A DNA stretch of 6,286 nucleotides from Bacteroidales bacterium (GCA_017958765.1 JAGDBY010000179.1:1-6286); one strand, 5' to 3'. Counted from the first letter of the stretch, positions 1 through 6,286 are shown. Program-made: numbers and translations. Notes: generated by a model from the sequence alone, not told the origin.

Positions 1-468
1 CAGCCTTACATAGAAACTCTGCAGACGGTCGAAATACCAGTCGCTTCTCACCTGATAACCTTCAGGCCAAATATTCTCTGCTTCCCTAACCACCTGCATA
101 TAGGCGGCATAGGCGAACAGGACAGAGTCTGCCATCACAGATTCCCGTTTGGATGTGAAACTGTCCTTGATCTGTCCAAGCTGAGTCATAAAGTCCTCGT
201 CAGCCAGCATCTCGATGATGTCCCCTCCTGCGTCGTCCTGATCCAAAGTGTTGAGAATCTTGATGTTGTAGTCTTCTGTCAGCGACAGAAGGAGGTTGGC
301 TGTATTGATACTCTTTATGTTGTCTTCAACGATACCGGACTGCAGCTCATTGATTTTTCTGAATTCGAATATAGAGATCACACCGGCGAAGAAAAGTATC
401 GCGCCAATGATCACGAATCCGAAGAAAATCTTCTTCTTGATGCCCGGTCTGATTTGAGTTTCTGCCAT
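1..468 (-). CDS. Membrane-anchored sensor-like protein, N-terminal 156 residues only (possible histidine kinase)
   Basis: The reading frame is open from ATG at 468 to the left edge (156 codons, no stop), so the C-terminus lies outside the window. Residues 1-13 are polar and basic (KKK at 11-13). Residues 14-34 form one strongly hydrophobic helix (FFGFVIIGAILFFAGVISIF), consistent with an uncleaved signal anchor. From residue 35 onward the sequence is rich in charged, helix-forming residues with few prolines, consistent with a periplasmic helical bundle of the kind found in four-helix-bundle sensor domains of histidine kinases and chemoreceptors. No HAMP, kinase or methyl-accepting region is visible because it would lie beyond the edge, so the signalling role is inferred from architecture only. 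The start is 3 nt after the TGA of the upstream methyltransferase gene. I see no promoter between them, so co-transcription and perhaps translational coupling are likely. It could instead be another single-anchor membrane protein. Confidence 0.7.
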   Translation of the reverse strand, partial: MAETQIRPGIKKKIFFGFVIIGAILFFAGVISIFEFRKINELQSGIVEDNIKSINTANLLLSLTEDYNIKILNTLDQDDAGGDIIEMLADEDFMTQLGQIKDSFTSKRESVMADSVLFAYAAYMQVVREAENIWPEGYQVRSDWYFDRLQSFYVRL

Positions 469-471
469 AAT

Positions 472-1626
472 TCAGGATACTTTTTTTGCGGCGATTATCA
501 CTTTCTCACTGCCGAATTTACACCCTATAAGGTAAATATCCCCGCCGTCCGCCACGCCAAGTTTTGCCCTTAACTGGTTTGTATCAAAAGGCAAATTTAA
601 CGCAATTATGTTTGCTTTAGCATATTTTGATGACAAATATTTAACATTGCTTTTGCTAATAGTCACATATTCAAGTACTTGAAGTGTCCGACCAGGGAAA
701 TTTCCGGCCGGTGCGCCTCCGGTATAGAGATGTGTGCTGACCTCCAACTTGGAGATGCCGAATCTGCTGGAAATCAGCTTGAAGGCTCCGGCTTTCAGCA
801 ACCCTTTCGAAGGGAGGAAAAGGTATTCTCCGATCTCGGAAGCAATCTCCGCAGAAGAACTTCGCTCCTCTGACATACGGAAAGAAAAGCCGTCCGTAAC
901 TATCAGTGGATCTGTATTTTTCTGTCCGGCCCTCATTAGCAGGAGAACCTCCTTGCACTCATTGTCTGAACATACGATATGCACCTGTTCGGTCTCCGGC
1001 AACAGACTTACTGTACGGGAAATATCCGCCATCGGAGATATCTTGACCAGGACGGTGTCTGCCGCCGCGAACAGAGCATCCTTGATAGCAATCAGATTAG
1101 GTTCACATTCTTCGATAGAATAAACTCTGGAGGAATTCTTCCCTCTTCTGGCCGGGTCGAGATATATCAGGTCCACATTCTTCAAAGAACTCAACAAGGA
1201 GAGAGAATCTCCCCGCATTACAGTGATATTGTCTGCTCCCAGAGCGGAGAAATTGCTTTCCGCAACATCGCAGAGAGGCTCTTTTCTCTCGATATAGACC
1301 ACCGACTCCGCCACACGGGAGAGGAAATAGCTGTCTACACCGAGCCCTCCGGTCATATCGACCACCCTCTTCCTTTCTGCAAAACGCTGCTTGTATTTGG
1401 CGGTAGTCTCAGAGCTGCACTGCTCTGCTGAGAGAGAATCGGCATATTCCAAAGAGGGATTCAGATACCACGAAGGGATCTTGCGCTTAATCTTCTTTCG
1501 GGCCTCGACAATAACGGCAAGTCTCTCTATATCAAGCCCCTGCCACTTATTCTTACTAAGCAGCAACTGAGATGTATCCGCCCCGTCGTGAGCTAATATA
1601 AAATCTGTCTGTTCTTTGGAAAGCAT
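472..1626 (-). CDS. Class I SAM-dependent methyltransferase with THUMP-like C-terminal domain (PG_1098 type)
   Basis: This 384-residue protein shows the class I methyltransferase signatures in order. Motif I is VVDMTGGLGVDSYFLS (88-103), the glycine-rich SAM-binding loop. An acidic residue ends strand 2 in VVYIERKE (109-116). RGDSLSLL (138-145) fits the adenine-binding region. YLDPARR (155-161) occupies the motif IV active-site position, and VKISPMAD (194-201) follows. Residues 1-60 are a helical lead-in ending in IPSWY. About 235-325 resembles the ferredoxin-like domain of this family, and 335-384 (ALNLPFDTNQLRAKLGV, then GGDIYLIG) matches the THUMP-like tail. THUMP-type domains bind structured RNA, so tRNA or rRNA is the likely substrate; the exact target is not known to me. 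The length is usual for the family, and the N-terminus aligns with what I recall of relatives, which supports this start. It is the first gene of a two-gene minus-strand unit. Its ATG lies only 4 nt after a perfect -7 box. Confidence 0.9.
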   Translation of the reverse strand: MLSKEQTDFILAHDGADTSQLLLSKNKWQGLDIERLAVIVEARKKIKRKIPSWYLNPSLEYADSLSAEQCSSETTAKYKQRFAERKRVVDMTGGLGVDSYFLSRVAESVVYIERKEPLCDVAESNFSALGADNITVMRGDSLSLLSSLKNVDLIYLDPARRGKNSSRVYSIEECEPNLIAIKDALFAAADTVLVKISPMADISRTVSLLPETEQVHIVCSDNECKEVLLLMRAGQKNTDPLIVTDGFSFRMSEERSSSAEIASEIGEYLFLPSKGLLKAGAFKLISSRFGISKLEVSTHLYTGGAPAGNFPGRTLQVLEYVTISKSNVKYLSSKYAKANIIALNLPFDTNQLRAKLGVADGGDIYLIGCKFGSEKVIIAAKKVS

Positions 1627-1630
1627 AATA

Positions 1631-1638
1631 CAAAGATA
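1631..1638 (-). promoter_or_regulatory. Bacteroidota -7 promoter element for the methyltransferase gene
   Basis: Read on the minus strand this is TATCTTTG, a perfect match to the TAnnTTTG -7 element of the primary Bacteroidota sigma factor. The box ends 4 nt before the methyltransferase ATG (1626). Transcription normally begins a few bases beyond this box, so the start would fall at or almost at the ATG, giving a leaderless or nearly leaderless mRNA. I see no good TTTG -33 element at the usual spacing of about 19-20 nt. Identification rests on the exact -7 match, the position and the divergent setting. Confidence 0.6.
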
Positions 1639-1658
1639 AACCCTTTGAGAAAAAACTT

Positions 1659-1666
1659 TATCTTTG
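1659..1666 (+). promoter_or_regulatory. Bacteroidota -7 promoter element for the phospho-sugar mutase gene
   Basis: The plus strand reads TATCTTTG here, a perfect TAnnTTTG match ending 20 nt before the mutase ATG at 1687. Transcription would start near 1671-1674 and leave a leader of about 13-16 nt with no Shine-Dalgarno sequence, as is common in this phylum. A TTTG at 1644-1647 is only 11 nt upstream, too close to be a standard -33 element. The expected -33 position (about 1636-1640) lies on the opposite-strand -7 box. A small inverted repeat, GTAATTATTAC (1668-1678), straddles the predicted start site. Confidence 0.6.
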
Positions 1667-1686
1667 AGTAATTATTACCTTTTCAT

Positions 1687-3348
1687 ATGGAGACAAATTA
1701 TTTGGATAGAGCCAAGATGTGGCTTTCCGACAGTTTCGATGAGCAGACAAGGGCCGAGGTCCGTGATATGATTGACAACAATCCCCAGCTGCTGGAAGAC
1801 AGTTTCTACAGAAACCTGGAGTTCGGTACGGGCGGACTGAGAGGCATAATGGGCGCCGGCACCAACAGAATGAACAAATACACAGTCGGGATGGCTACTC
1901 AGGGCCTTGCCAACTATCTGAATGAGTGTTTCTCAGGAAAAGGGATTTCCGTAGTCGTATCTTATGACTCCAGAAACAATTCCAAATTCTTTGCGCAGAT
2001 AACCGCAGGGGTTTTGCTGGAGAACGGGATAAAGGTTTATCTGTTTGACGACATCCGTCCCACCCCGGAACTCAGTTTTGCAATCAGGTATCTGGAGTGC
2101 AATGCCGGAGTAATGATTACCGCTTCCCACAATCCTAAAGAGTACAACGGCTACAAAGTGTTCTGGGAAGACGGCGCTCAGATCATCGCCCCTCACGACA
2201 AGAACATAATCGAGGAGGTCGGCAAGATTGATTCTCCTCAGAAAGTGCTCTTCCCTACAGGCAATCTCACCCCTGTTATTGTCGGAGAACAGATAGACAA
2301 CGCTTTTCTCTCTTCAATAACTTCTCTTACCCTTACCCACGATGCAGTGGAACGTCACTCCGATATCAAGATTGTCTACACACCTCTTCACGGAACGGGC
2401 ATAAAGACAATCCCTCCGGCTCTCGGGAGACTGGGCTTCAAGAACATATATCACGTTGAAGAGCAGGATGTTAGCGACGGTGACTTCCCTACGGTGGTAT
2501 CCCCTAACCCTGAGGAGCCTACCGCAATGAAGATGGCTATGGAAAAGGCCGACAGCATCGGAGCGGACATCGTCCTTGCCTCGGATCCCGATGCAGACCG
2601 CGTAGGTCTTGCAGTGCGCAACAACGAGGGAGAGCTTCAGCTGCTTACAGGCAACCAGATAGCTTCGATTCTGGTGAGCTATATGCTGACCAGATGGCAC
2701 GAGAAGGGCAAACTGACCGGCAAAGAGTACATTGTGAAGACAATCGTAACCACCGAAATGCTAAGCGCTATAGCCTACAAATACAATGTCCCTGTGTACA
2801 ACGTTCTTACAGGCTTCAAATACATAGCCGAAGTGGTCAGACATAACGAAGGGAAGATGACCTTCATCTGCGGTGGCGAAGAGAGCGACGGCTTTAATGC
2901 CGGAGAATATGTACGCGACAAAGATGCAGCCGTAACTTGCTGTCTTATCGCAGAATGCGCGGCCTGGCTCGCAGACAGCGACAAAACCCTCTACTCATAT
3001 CTCGAAGAGCTCTACAAAGAGTTCGGCCTCTACAGGGAGAAACTTGTTTCAGTTGTAAGAAAAGGCAAGGACGGAGTCGAGCAGATTCAGGCGATTATGT
3101 CACAGCTTCGCGAGAATCCTCCTAAAGAGCTGGCAGGCTCCGGAGTATTCCGCACAGTGGATTATCTGTATCCTGAGAAGACGGGTCTGCCGAAGTCCAA
3201 CGTTCTGCAGTTCTTCAGCAACGACCACAGCGTAGTATCCGTAAGACCTTCAGGCACAGAGCCTAAGATCAAATTCTACTTCGGAGCTAACGGCCCGGAC
3301 GCCGATGCAAAGATCGACGACCTGGTAGCTCAGTTCGTAAAACAGTAG
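1687..3348 (+). CDS. Phospho-sugar mutase (phosphoglucomutase/phosphomannomutase, alpha-D-phosphohexomutase superfamily)
   Basis: This 553-residue cytoplasmic enzyme is predicted to interconvert the 1- and 6-phosphates of a hexose through a phosphoserine and a bisphosphate intermediate, linking glycolysis to glycogen, nucleotide-sugar and envelope polysaccharide synthesis. All four superfamily signatures are visible: the entry loop FGTGGLRG (46-53); the catalytic serine loop TASHNP (145-150, Ser147); the metal loop DPDADR (300-305, Asp300/302/304); and the sugar-binding loop GGEESDGF (396-403). The phosphate-binding loop SVRPSGTEP (518-526) closes domain 4. The N-terminal extension before FGTGGLRG and the length near 550 place it with the long PgcA/PGM2-like branch rather than with short GlmM or ManB enzymes. 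Members of that branch may prefer glucose, mannose or pentose phosphates, so the substrate is left open. The residue after Ser400 is Asp, where an aromatic is common in PgcA. The gene is divergent from the methyltransferase unit and convergent with the patatin gene, so it is probably monocistronic. Confidence 0.95.
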   Translation: METNYLDRAKMWLSDSFDEQTRAEVRDMIDNNPQLLEDSFYRNLEFGTGGLRGIMGAGTNRMNKYTVGMATQGLANYLNECFSGKGISVVVSYDSRNNSKFFAQITAGVLLENGIKVYLFDDIRPTPELSFAIRYLECNAGVMITASHNPKEYNGYKVFWEDGAQIIAPHDKNIIEEVGKIDSPQKVLFPTGNLTPVIVGEQIDNAFLSSITSLTLTHDAVERHSDIKIVYTPLHGTGIKTIPPALGRLGFKNIYHVEEQDVSDGDFPTVVSPNPEEPTAMKMAMEKADSIGADIVLASDPDADRVGLAVRNNEGELQLLTGNQIASILVSYMLTRWHEKGKLTGKEYIVKTIVTTEMLSAIAYKYNVPVYNVLTGFKYIAEVVRHNEGKMTFICGGEESDGFNAGEYVRDKDAAVTCCLIAECAAWLADSDKTLYSYLEELYKEFGLYREKLVSVVRKGKDGVEQIQAIMSQLRENPPKELAGSGVFRTVDYLYPEKTGLPKSNVLQFFSNDHSVVSVRPSGTEPKIKFYFGANGPDADAKIDDLVAQFVKQ

Positions 3349-3358
3349 GACCTATTCT

Positions 3359-5782
3359 CTAAAAGTCAAATCCTACGGAGAAGTATGCCCCGATCTTTTT
3401 GGTTATGGTAGACCAATCCAGATCAAAGCATATCGGGCCGAGAGGGCTGGCATATGTATATTTCAGGCCTGCACCGAATTCAGCGTTCCAAGATTTAAAT
3501 GAGAATTCCTCACCGTCGATATCAATGATAAGCGGCTTTTGGAAGTAGGATTTCAGGCCGTCACCGTCAACCATATAGTTGGCCATTGCAGTAAGATAAT
3601 GCTTGCCTACGATTTGCCATCTTATGTCACAGCGGGCGATGGTCATATCGGAGTAGATGCCGTAATTGACTCCCCTGGTACCTACAAAAGGCATCTGGAA
3701 ATCTACATAACGTCCGTATTTCAGGCCTCCGAACTGATTTGTATAAACAGGAAGATACCTGCCGATGACCGATCTGTGGTATATCTGAGGGATGAAAGTG
3801 ACAGGTCCGTTCCAAGGAGTCAGATAACCTTCGAAAGCGAGAGACACTGAACCGTTTTTGAGCGGAACCATACCTTCGAAAGCAGCAGAGTTGCTATTTG
3901 AATAAGGTCTGTACTGCCCTTCAAGAGATGCTTTAAGGCCTTTCTTTGCATAATACGGGTCATCTCTCGTATCGACCGTAATTCCTCCGTACACTCCCAT
4001 ATTCACAACCGATCCTGCAGAAAGGTCCGGAGATATAGCGATATCATCGTAAACATAGCTCTCATATTCTGCACCGATGTAAGAGTGAAGATATCTCGCG
4101 TTGTATTCTGAAATATAGAAACGTGCCCTGTTGCGATGGTATTTGGTATCTATTAAAGGTATACCCACCGCTTTGGTTCTGAAATGGTTCAAACTGTACT
4201 CATAATTGAGGTTCAGGTCGAACAGGGACTGTATTGAGTAAGTCAGGGTAAGGTCTATCTTAGGATTGTAGGCCAGTTTCAGTTTGGCCGTAGCTTTGAA
4301 TCCGGAAAGATTATTCTCATTGAAGCCGGCTTTAACTCCCACTGCCACAGCCTCTTCAGTATCTCCCCTGAGTCCCACTGAGATCCTGTGAGGCTCATTC
4401 TTTTCGAGCTTGATATCCAACACATATTTGCCCGGATTCAACTCGTCCGCTTGAATGTTATAGAATACGCTCTCATATGCTCCGGTACCTTTGAAGCGGG
4501 AAATGCTTTTATGTATATCGGCCGCGGTAAGCTCTTTGTCTACAGATATTCCCCACTTTCTGAAGAGCCAGTCCTGATCGGTCTCGGTAACTCCGTTCAC
4601 ATTGATAGCTGAAAGAACTATCGTCTCATCGTCCAGTCTACGGGCTTTAGGGGCATTGAGCTTCTTTCCTACAGGACCGTTGAAGCTTACCATCTCCTTT
4701 ATAGCCATCAGCTGACTTCTGTATTTGAGGGCCTCTGTGTATCCCCTTGCCACCAGGGTATCTATGCTCTCGGCATCAAAACTCATTGTACCATAGCCTG
4801 ATACATCCGGGCGGATATACACGTCGCAAAGCTGACGGTTGGCAGCATTGTGGCCGGAAGTGACGATTGTCATCAGCTGTCCCATCATACCCGGAAGAGA
4901 ATTGATATCATCCTGGTTAGCTTTGAAACCTTTTGTCAGCTCGACGCCGATAATGATGTCCGCTCCCATTTTACGGCAGACGTCCGTAGGGAAATTGTTG
5001 ACCATACCGCCGTCAACCAACAGCATATCGTTGTACTCGTTAGGGGCGAATACAATCGGGATGGACATTGAAGAACGCATAGCCTCCGCAATTCTACCGC
5101 TGCGGAGCACCACCTCGCTTCCGTCAAGCATATCTGTAGTTACACAGGCGAAAGGAATAGGCAGTTTATTAAAGTCTATAGAATCCTGATAACCGATACA
5201 CAGGTCGTTGAAAAGATTCACCAGATTGTTTCCGTTGATGATACCGGAAGGGAGAGAACGCATCAAAGATGAGCTCTCGTCGGTATTTACGAATTCTCCG
5301 GCGCTCTGCAGCCTGTCGGCATCTCTCTGCACCTGATTTATGCTCTCCAGATTACCCAGGTCCTCCCATCCGAAAGGGATTGAGAGAAGGTATTCAGAGT
5401 TACGGGCTTTAGTCTTGTACGAAGCGTCATCCCTTGAGACGGCATTGCTCATATAGTAAGACCAGTCAATCCCCTTGATCAAATCATCCATCTCAGCAGG
5501 TTCGTATCCCAGAGAATAGAGACCTCCGATAATTGATCCCATACTGGTACCGGCCACGTAATCGACAGGGATATTCAGTTCGTCCAGGAACTGCAGCACA
5601 CCTATATGGGCTGCTCCTTTTGCTCCGCCGCCGGCTAACACGACACCGATTTTAGGCCGGGACTGCGTTGAAACGTCATTTCTGGAGAATACTTGCAGTG
5701 TATCAATGTTTCCGTTTGCTGCCGTCAGGGCGAAAACAGAAGACAGTGAGATAAGAACGGATGAGATAATCTTCTTTAGCAT
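3359..5782 (-). CDS. Patatin-like phospholipase with POTRA and outer-membrane beta-barrel (type Vd autotransporter-like)
   Basis: The protein has 807 residues from the chosen start. A signal peptide (MLKKIISSVLISLSSVFALTAANG, here 1-20 shown as Lys2-3 of KK plus a hydrophobic core) is probably cleaved near Ala22. The patatin domain spans about 44-325: oxyanion loop GGGAKG (51-56), nucleophile elbow GTSMG (78-82, Ser80), and DGG (257-259, Asp257), a complete Ser-Asp dyad. A POTRA-like segment lies at about 386-460. Residues 466-807 show alternating beta-strands of a BamA-like 16-strand barrel, ending in GFDF with a terminal Phe, typical of outer-membrane proteins. The family includes PlpD of Pseudomonas and FplA of Fusobacterium, which have phospholipase A activity. 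Expected role: lipid hydrolysis at the outer membrane or surface. An upstream in-frame ATG at 5863 would add 27 residues, but it lies in the 5S gene and crosses its terminator, so I rejected it. The 3' end is 10 bp from the convergent mutase gene. Confidence 0.93.
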   Translation of the reverse strand: MLKKIISSVLISLSSVFALTAANGNIDTLQVFSRNDVSTQSRPKIGVVLAGGGAKGAAHIGVLQFLDELNIPVDYVAGTSMGSIIGGLYSLGYEPAEMDDLIKGIDWSYYMSNAVSRDDASYKTKARNSEYLLSIPFGWEDLGNLESINQVQRDADRLQSAGEFVNTDESSSLMRSLPSGIINGNNLVNLFNDLCIGYQDSIDFNKLPIPFACVTTDMLDGSEVVLRSGRIAEAMRSSMSIPIVFAPNEYNDMLLVDGGMVNNFPTDVCRKMGADIIIGVELTKGFKANQDDINSLPGMMGQLMTIVTSGHNAANRQLCDVYIRPDVSGYGTMSFDAESIDTLVARGYTEALKYRSQLMAIKEMVSFNGPVGKKLNAPKARRLDDETIVLSAINVNGVTETDQDWLFRKWGISVDKELTAADIHKSISRFKGTGAYESVFYNIQADELNPGKYVLDIKLEKNEPHRISVGLRGDTEEAVAVGVKAGFNENNLSGFKATAKLKLAYNPKIDLTLTYSIQSLFDLNLNYEYSLNHFRTKAVGIPLIDTKYHRNRARFYISEYNARYLHSYIGAEYESYVYDDIAISPDLSAGSVVNMGVYGGITVDTRDDPYYAKKGLKASLEGQYRPYSNSNSAAFEGMVPLKNGSVSLAFEGYLTPWNGPVTFIPQIYHRSVIGRYLPVYTNQFGGLKYGRYVDFQMPFVGTRGVNYGIYSDMTIARCDIRWQIVGKHYLTAMANYMVDGDGLKSYFQKPLIIDIDGEEFSFKSWNAEFGAGLKYTYASPLGPICFDLDWSTITKKIGAYFSVGFDF

Positions 5783-5807
5783 ATTGACTTGTTCTGTTAT
5801 TTCAGTA

Positions 5808-5815
5808 CAAATATA
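5808..5815 (-). promoter_or_regulatory. Bacteroidota -7 promoter element for the patatin-like gene
   Basis: The minus strand reads TATATTTG, a perfect TAnnTTTG match. Transcription would start around 5801-5804, leaving a leader of about 20 nt before ATG at 5782. The leader is A-rich with no Shine-Dalgarno sequence. No clear TTTG -33 box is present: the expected -33 position falls within the upstream terminator hairpin. The position after that terminator and before the signal-peptide ATG supports the call. Confidence 0.6.
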
Positions 5816-5818
5816 AAT

Positions 5819-5848
5819 AAAAAAGGCTGACCATTTCTGATCAGCCTT
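5819..5848 (-). terminator. Rho-independent terminator of the rRNA operon
   Basis: On the minus strand AAGGCTGA (5848-5841) pairs perfectly with TCAGCCTT (5830-5823) across a 10 nt loop, and a run of six T residues (5824-5819, the first two within the stem) follows. It begins about 10 nt after the end of 5S rRNA and points the same way, so it should end the rRNA transcript. On the plus strand no T run follows the hairpin, so it appears to work in one direction only. Confidence 0.85.
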
Positions 5849-5856
5849 AGTTGAAA

Positions 5857-5966
5857 ATGGCAACTACCTACTTTCCCACATGGTATCGCAGTATCATCGG
5901 CGCAAGTGAGCTTAACTTCTCTGTTCGGTATGGTAAGAGGTGGATCCTCACCGCTATAGTCACCTT
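5857..5966 (-). rRNA. rrf: 5S ribosomal RNA
   Basis: The minus strand carries the conserved 5S core CCGAACAGAGAAGTTAAGC (5928-5910), followed by GCGCCGATGATACTGC and the 3' region GGGAAAGTAGG. The termini close helix I: GGTGACT (5964-5958) pairs with AGTTGCC (5865-5859) over 7 bp including two G-U pairs. The total of about 110 nt fits the 5S size. End positions are uncertain by a few bases. It is the last gene of the rRNA operon, following 23S rRNA on the same strand, with a terminator immediately after it. Confidence 0.95.
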
Positions 5967-6055
5967 ATTCTTTTGCTAGAGTGGCACTCCACTCCGTATT
6001 TCTATGAGAGAGACAACGCGTACGGCGTTTCTTTTATTGTTTGCGCAGCTTCCGC
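5967..6055 (-). other. 23S-5S internal transcribed spacer with stem-loops
   Basis: This roughly 90 nt spacer lies between the 23S 3' end and 5S and contains no tRNA. Three short hairpins can be read. One has GCAGC/GCTGC arms and a GGAA tetraloop in the RNA (6045-6058), overlapping the 23S end. One has AACGC/GCGTT arms around a 5 nt loop (6015-6029). One has 6 bp GAGTGG/CCACTC arms around a 4 nt loop (5979-5994). They are plausible rRNA-processing structures, but which are functional is inference. Confidence 0.6.
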
Positions 6056-6286
6056 TGCTTCGAAGCTTTCGGGCTATTAGTACAGGTCGACTTTGACATT
6101 ACTGCCTTTACATCTCCTGCCTATCAACGTGGTAGTCTCCCACGACCCTCTATGGAAATCTCATCTTGGAGCCGGCTTCGTGCTTAGATGCTTTCAGCAC
6201 TTATCCTTACCGAACGTGGATACCCGGCGATGCAGCTGGCGCCACAACCGGTAAACCAGTGGTTCGTCCATCCCGGTCCTCTCGTA
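6056..6286 (-). rRNA. rrl: 23S ribosomal RNA, 3' end only (partial)
   Basis: The minus strand starts at the right edge with TACGAGAGGACCGG (6286-6273), the sarcin-ricin loop of 23S domain VI where elongation factors contact the ribosome. It continues through GGATAAGTGCTGAAAGCATC and reaches the conserved terminal GTACTAATAGCCCG (6083-6070). The distance from the sarcin-ricin loop to the end is about 230 nt, in line with the roughly 240 nt of Escherichia coli. The 3' boundary is set by analogy (about 28 nt from GTACTAAT) and is uncertain by several bases. The rest of the gene lies beyond the window. Confidence 0.95.

Larger units (their letters stand above)
1631..1666. repeat. Perfect 10 bp inverted repeat in the divergent promoter region
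   Basis: The arms CAAAGATAAA (1631-1640) and TTTATCTTTG (1657-1666) are exact reverse complements separated by 16 bp. Each arm contains the -7 box of one divergent gene, so the symmetry is explained at least partly by two identical promoter boxes facing outward. The arm identity extends 2 bp beyond the box. This could also be a symmetric operator, but no regulator is encoded in the window and no second copy was noticed elsewhere. Confidence 0.7.

Noticed and set aside
734..1431. Open frames on the plus strand (734-1123 and 979-1431) antisense to the methyltransferase
   Set aside because: They lie wholly within a well-supported gene, have no recognisable domain, promoter or ribosome signal, and look like frame shadows.
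1644..1647. TTTG as the -33 element of the mutase promoter
   Set aside because: It is 11 nt upstream of the -7 box, whereas about 19-20 nt is typical for Bacteroidota promoters.
1933..2984. Minus-strand open frames inside the mutase gene (1933-2196, 2314-2700, 2775-2984)
   Set aside because: The mutase frame has all its conserved motifs. The antisense frames encode no recognisable protein features.
3349..3358. TAGGACCTA palindrome as a bidirectional terminator
   Set aside because: The arms are only 4 bp with a 1 nt centre and no T run on either side, far too weak for a rho-independent terminator.
4388..5189. Plus-strand open frames opposite the patatin gene, such as 4839-5189
   Set aside because: They overlap conserved patatin and POTRA coding sequence on the other strand and show no independent support.
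5783..5863. A 27-residue N-terminal extension of the patatin protein starting at ATG 5863
   Set aside because: It begins inside the 5S 3' end, runs through the terminator hairpin and the TATATTTG promoter box, and would bury a typical signal peptide that begins at 5782.
5967..6055. A tRNA in the 23S-5S spacer
   Set aside because: The hairpins are short and separate. No cloverleaf, TTCGA-type T-loop context or CCA end can be assembled from them.

Overview
The window reads as chromosomal DNA from a member of the Bacteroidota, most likely order Bacteroidales. Supporting signs are three perfect TAnnTTTG (-7) promoter elements placed just before genes, the absence of clear Shine-Dalgarno sequences, a PG_1098-type methyltransferase, a fused patatin/beta-barrel protein, and the character of the rRNA. 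I cannot place the genus from sequence reading alone. Composition is even across the window, and I see no insertion sequences, CRISPR, integrase, tRNA or phage genes.

Layout from left to right: (1) the first 156 codons of a minus-strand membrane protein that looks like the sensor end of a signalling protein, cut by the window edge; (2) 3 bp upstream of it on the same strand, a class I SAM-dependent methyltransferase with a THUMP-like C-terminus; (3) a 60 bp divergent intergenic region carrying two perfect TATCTTTG boxes on opposite strands, which form an exact 10 bp inverted repeat; (4) a plus-strand phospho-sugar mutase (phosphoglucomutase/phosphomannomutase type), complete; (5) a 10 bp convergent junction, then a minus-strand patatin-like phospholipase fused to a POTRA and an outer-membrane beta-barrel, complete; (6) its promoter, and directly upstream a rho-independent terminator; (7) the 3' end of an rRNA operon on the minus strand: 5S rRNA, a 23S-5S spacer with stem-loops, and about 230 nt of the 23S 3' end, cut by the right edge near the sarcin-ricin loop.

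Together these are mostly housekeeping genes: RNA modification (probable), central sugar-phosphate interconversion, envelope lipid/outer-membrane function, and ribosomal RNA. The methyltransferase and the membrane protein form a tight minus-strand transcription unit. The mutase and that unit start from overlapping divergent promoters. The patatin gene is co-oriented with the rRNA operon but separated from it by a terminator and supplied with its own promoter.

I do not find strong evidence of an undescribed biological system here. The observations most worth checking are the overlapping divergent promoter pair with a probably leaderless methyltransferase mRNA, and the compact terminator-promoter junction between 5S rRNA and the patatin gene.
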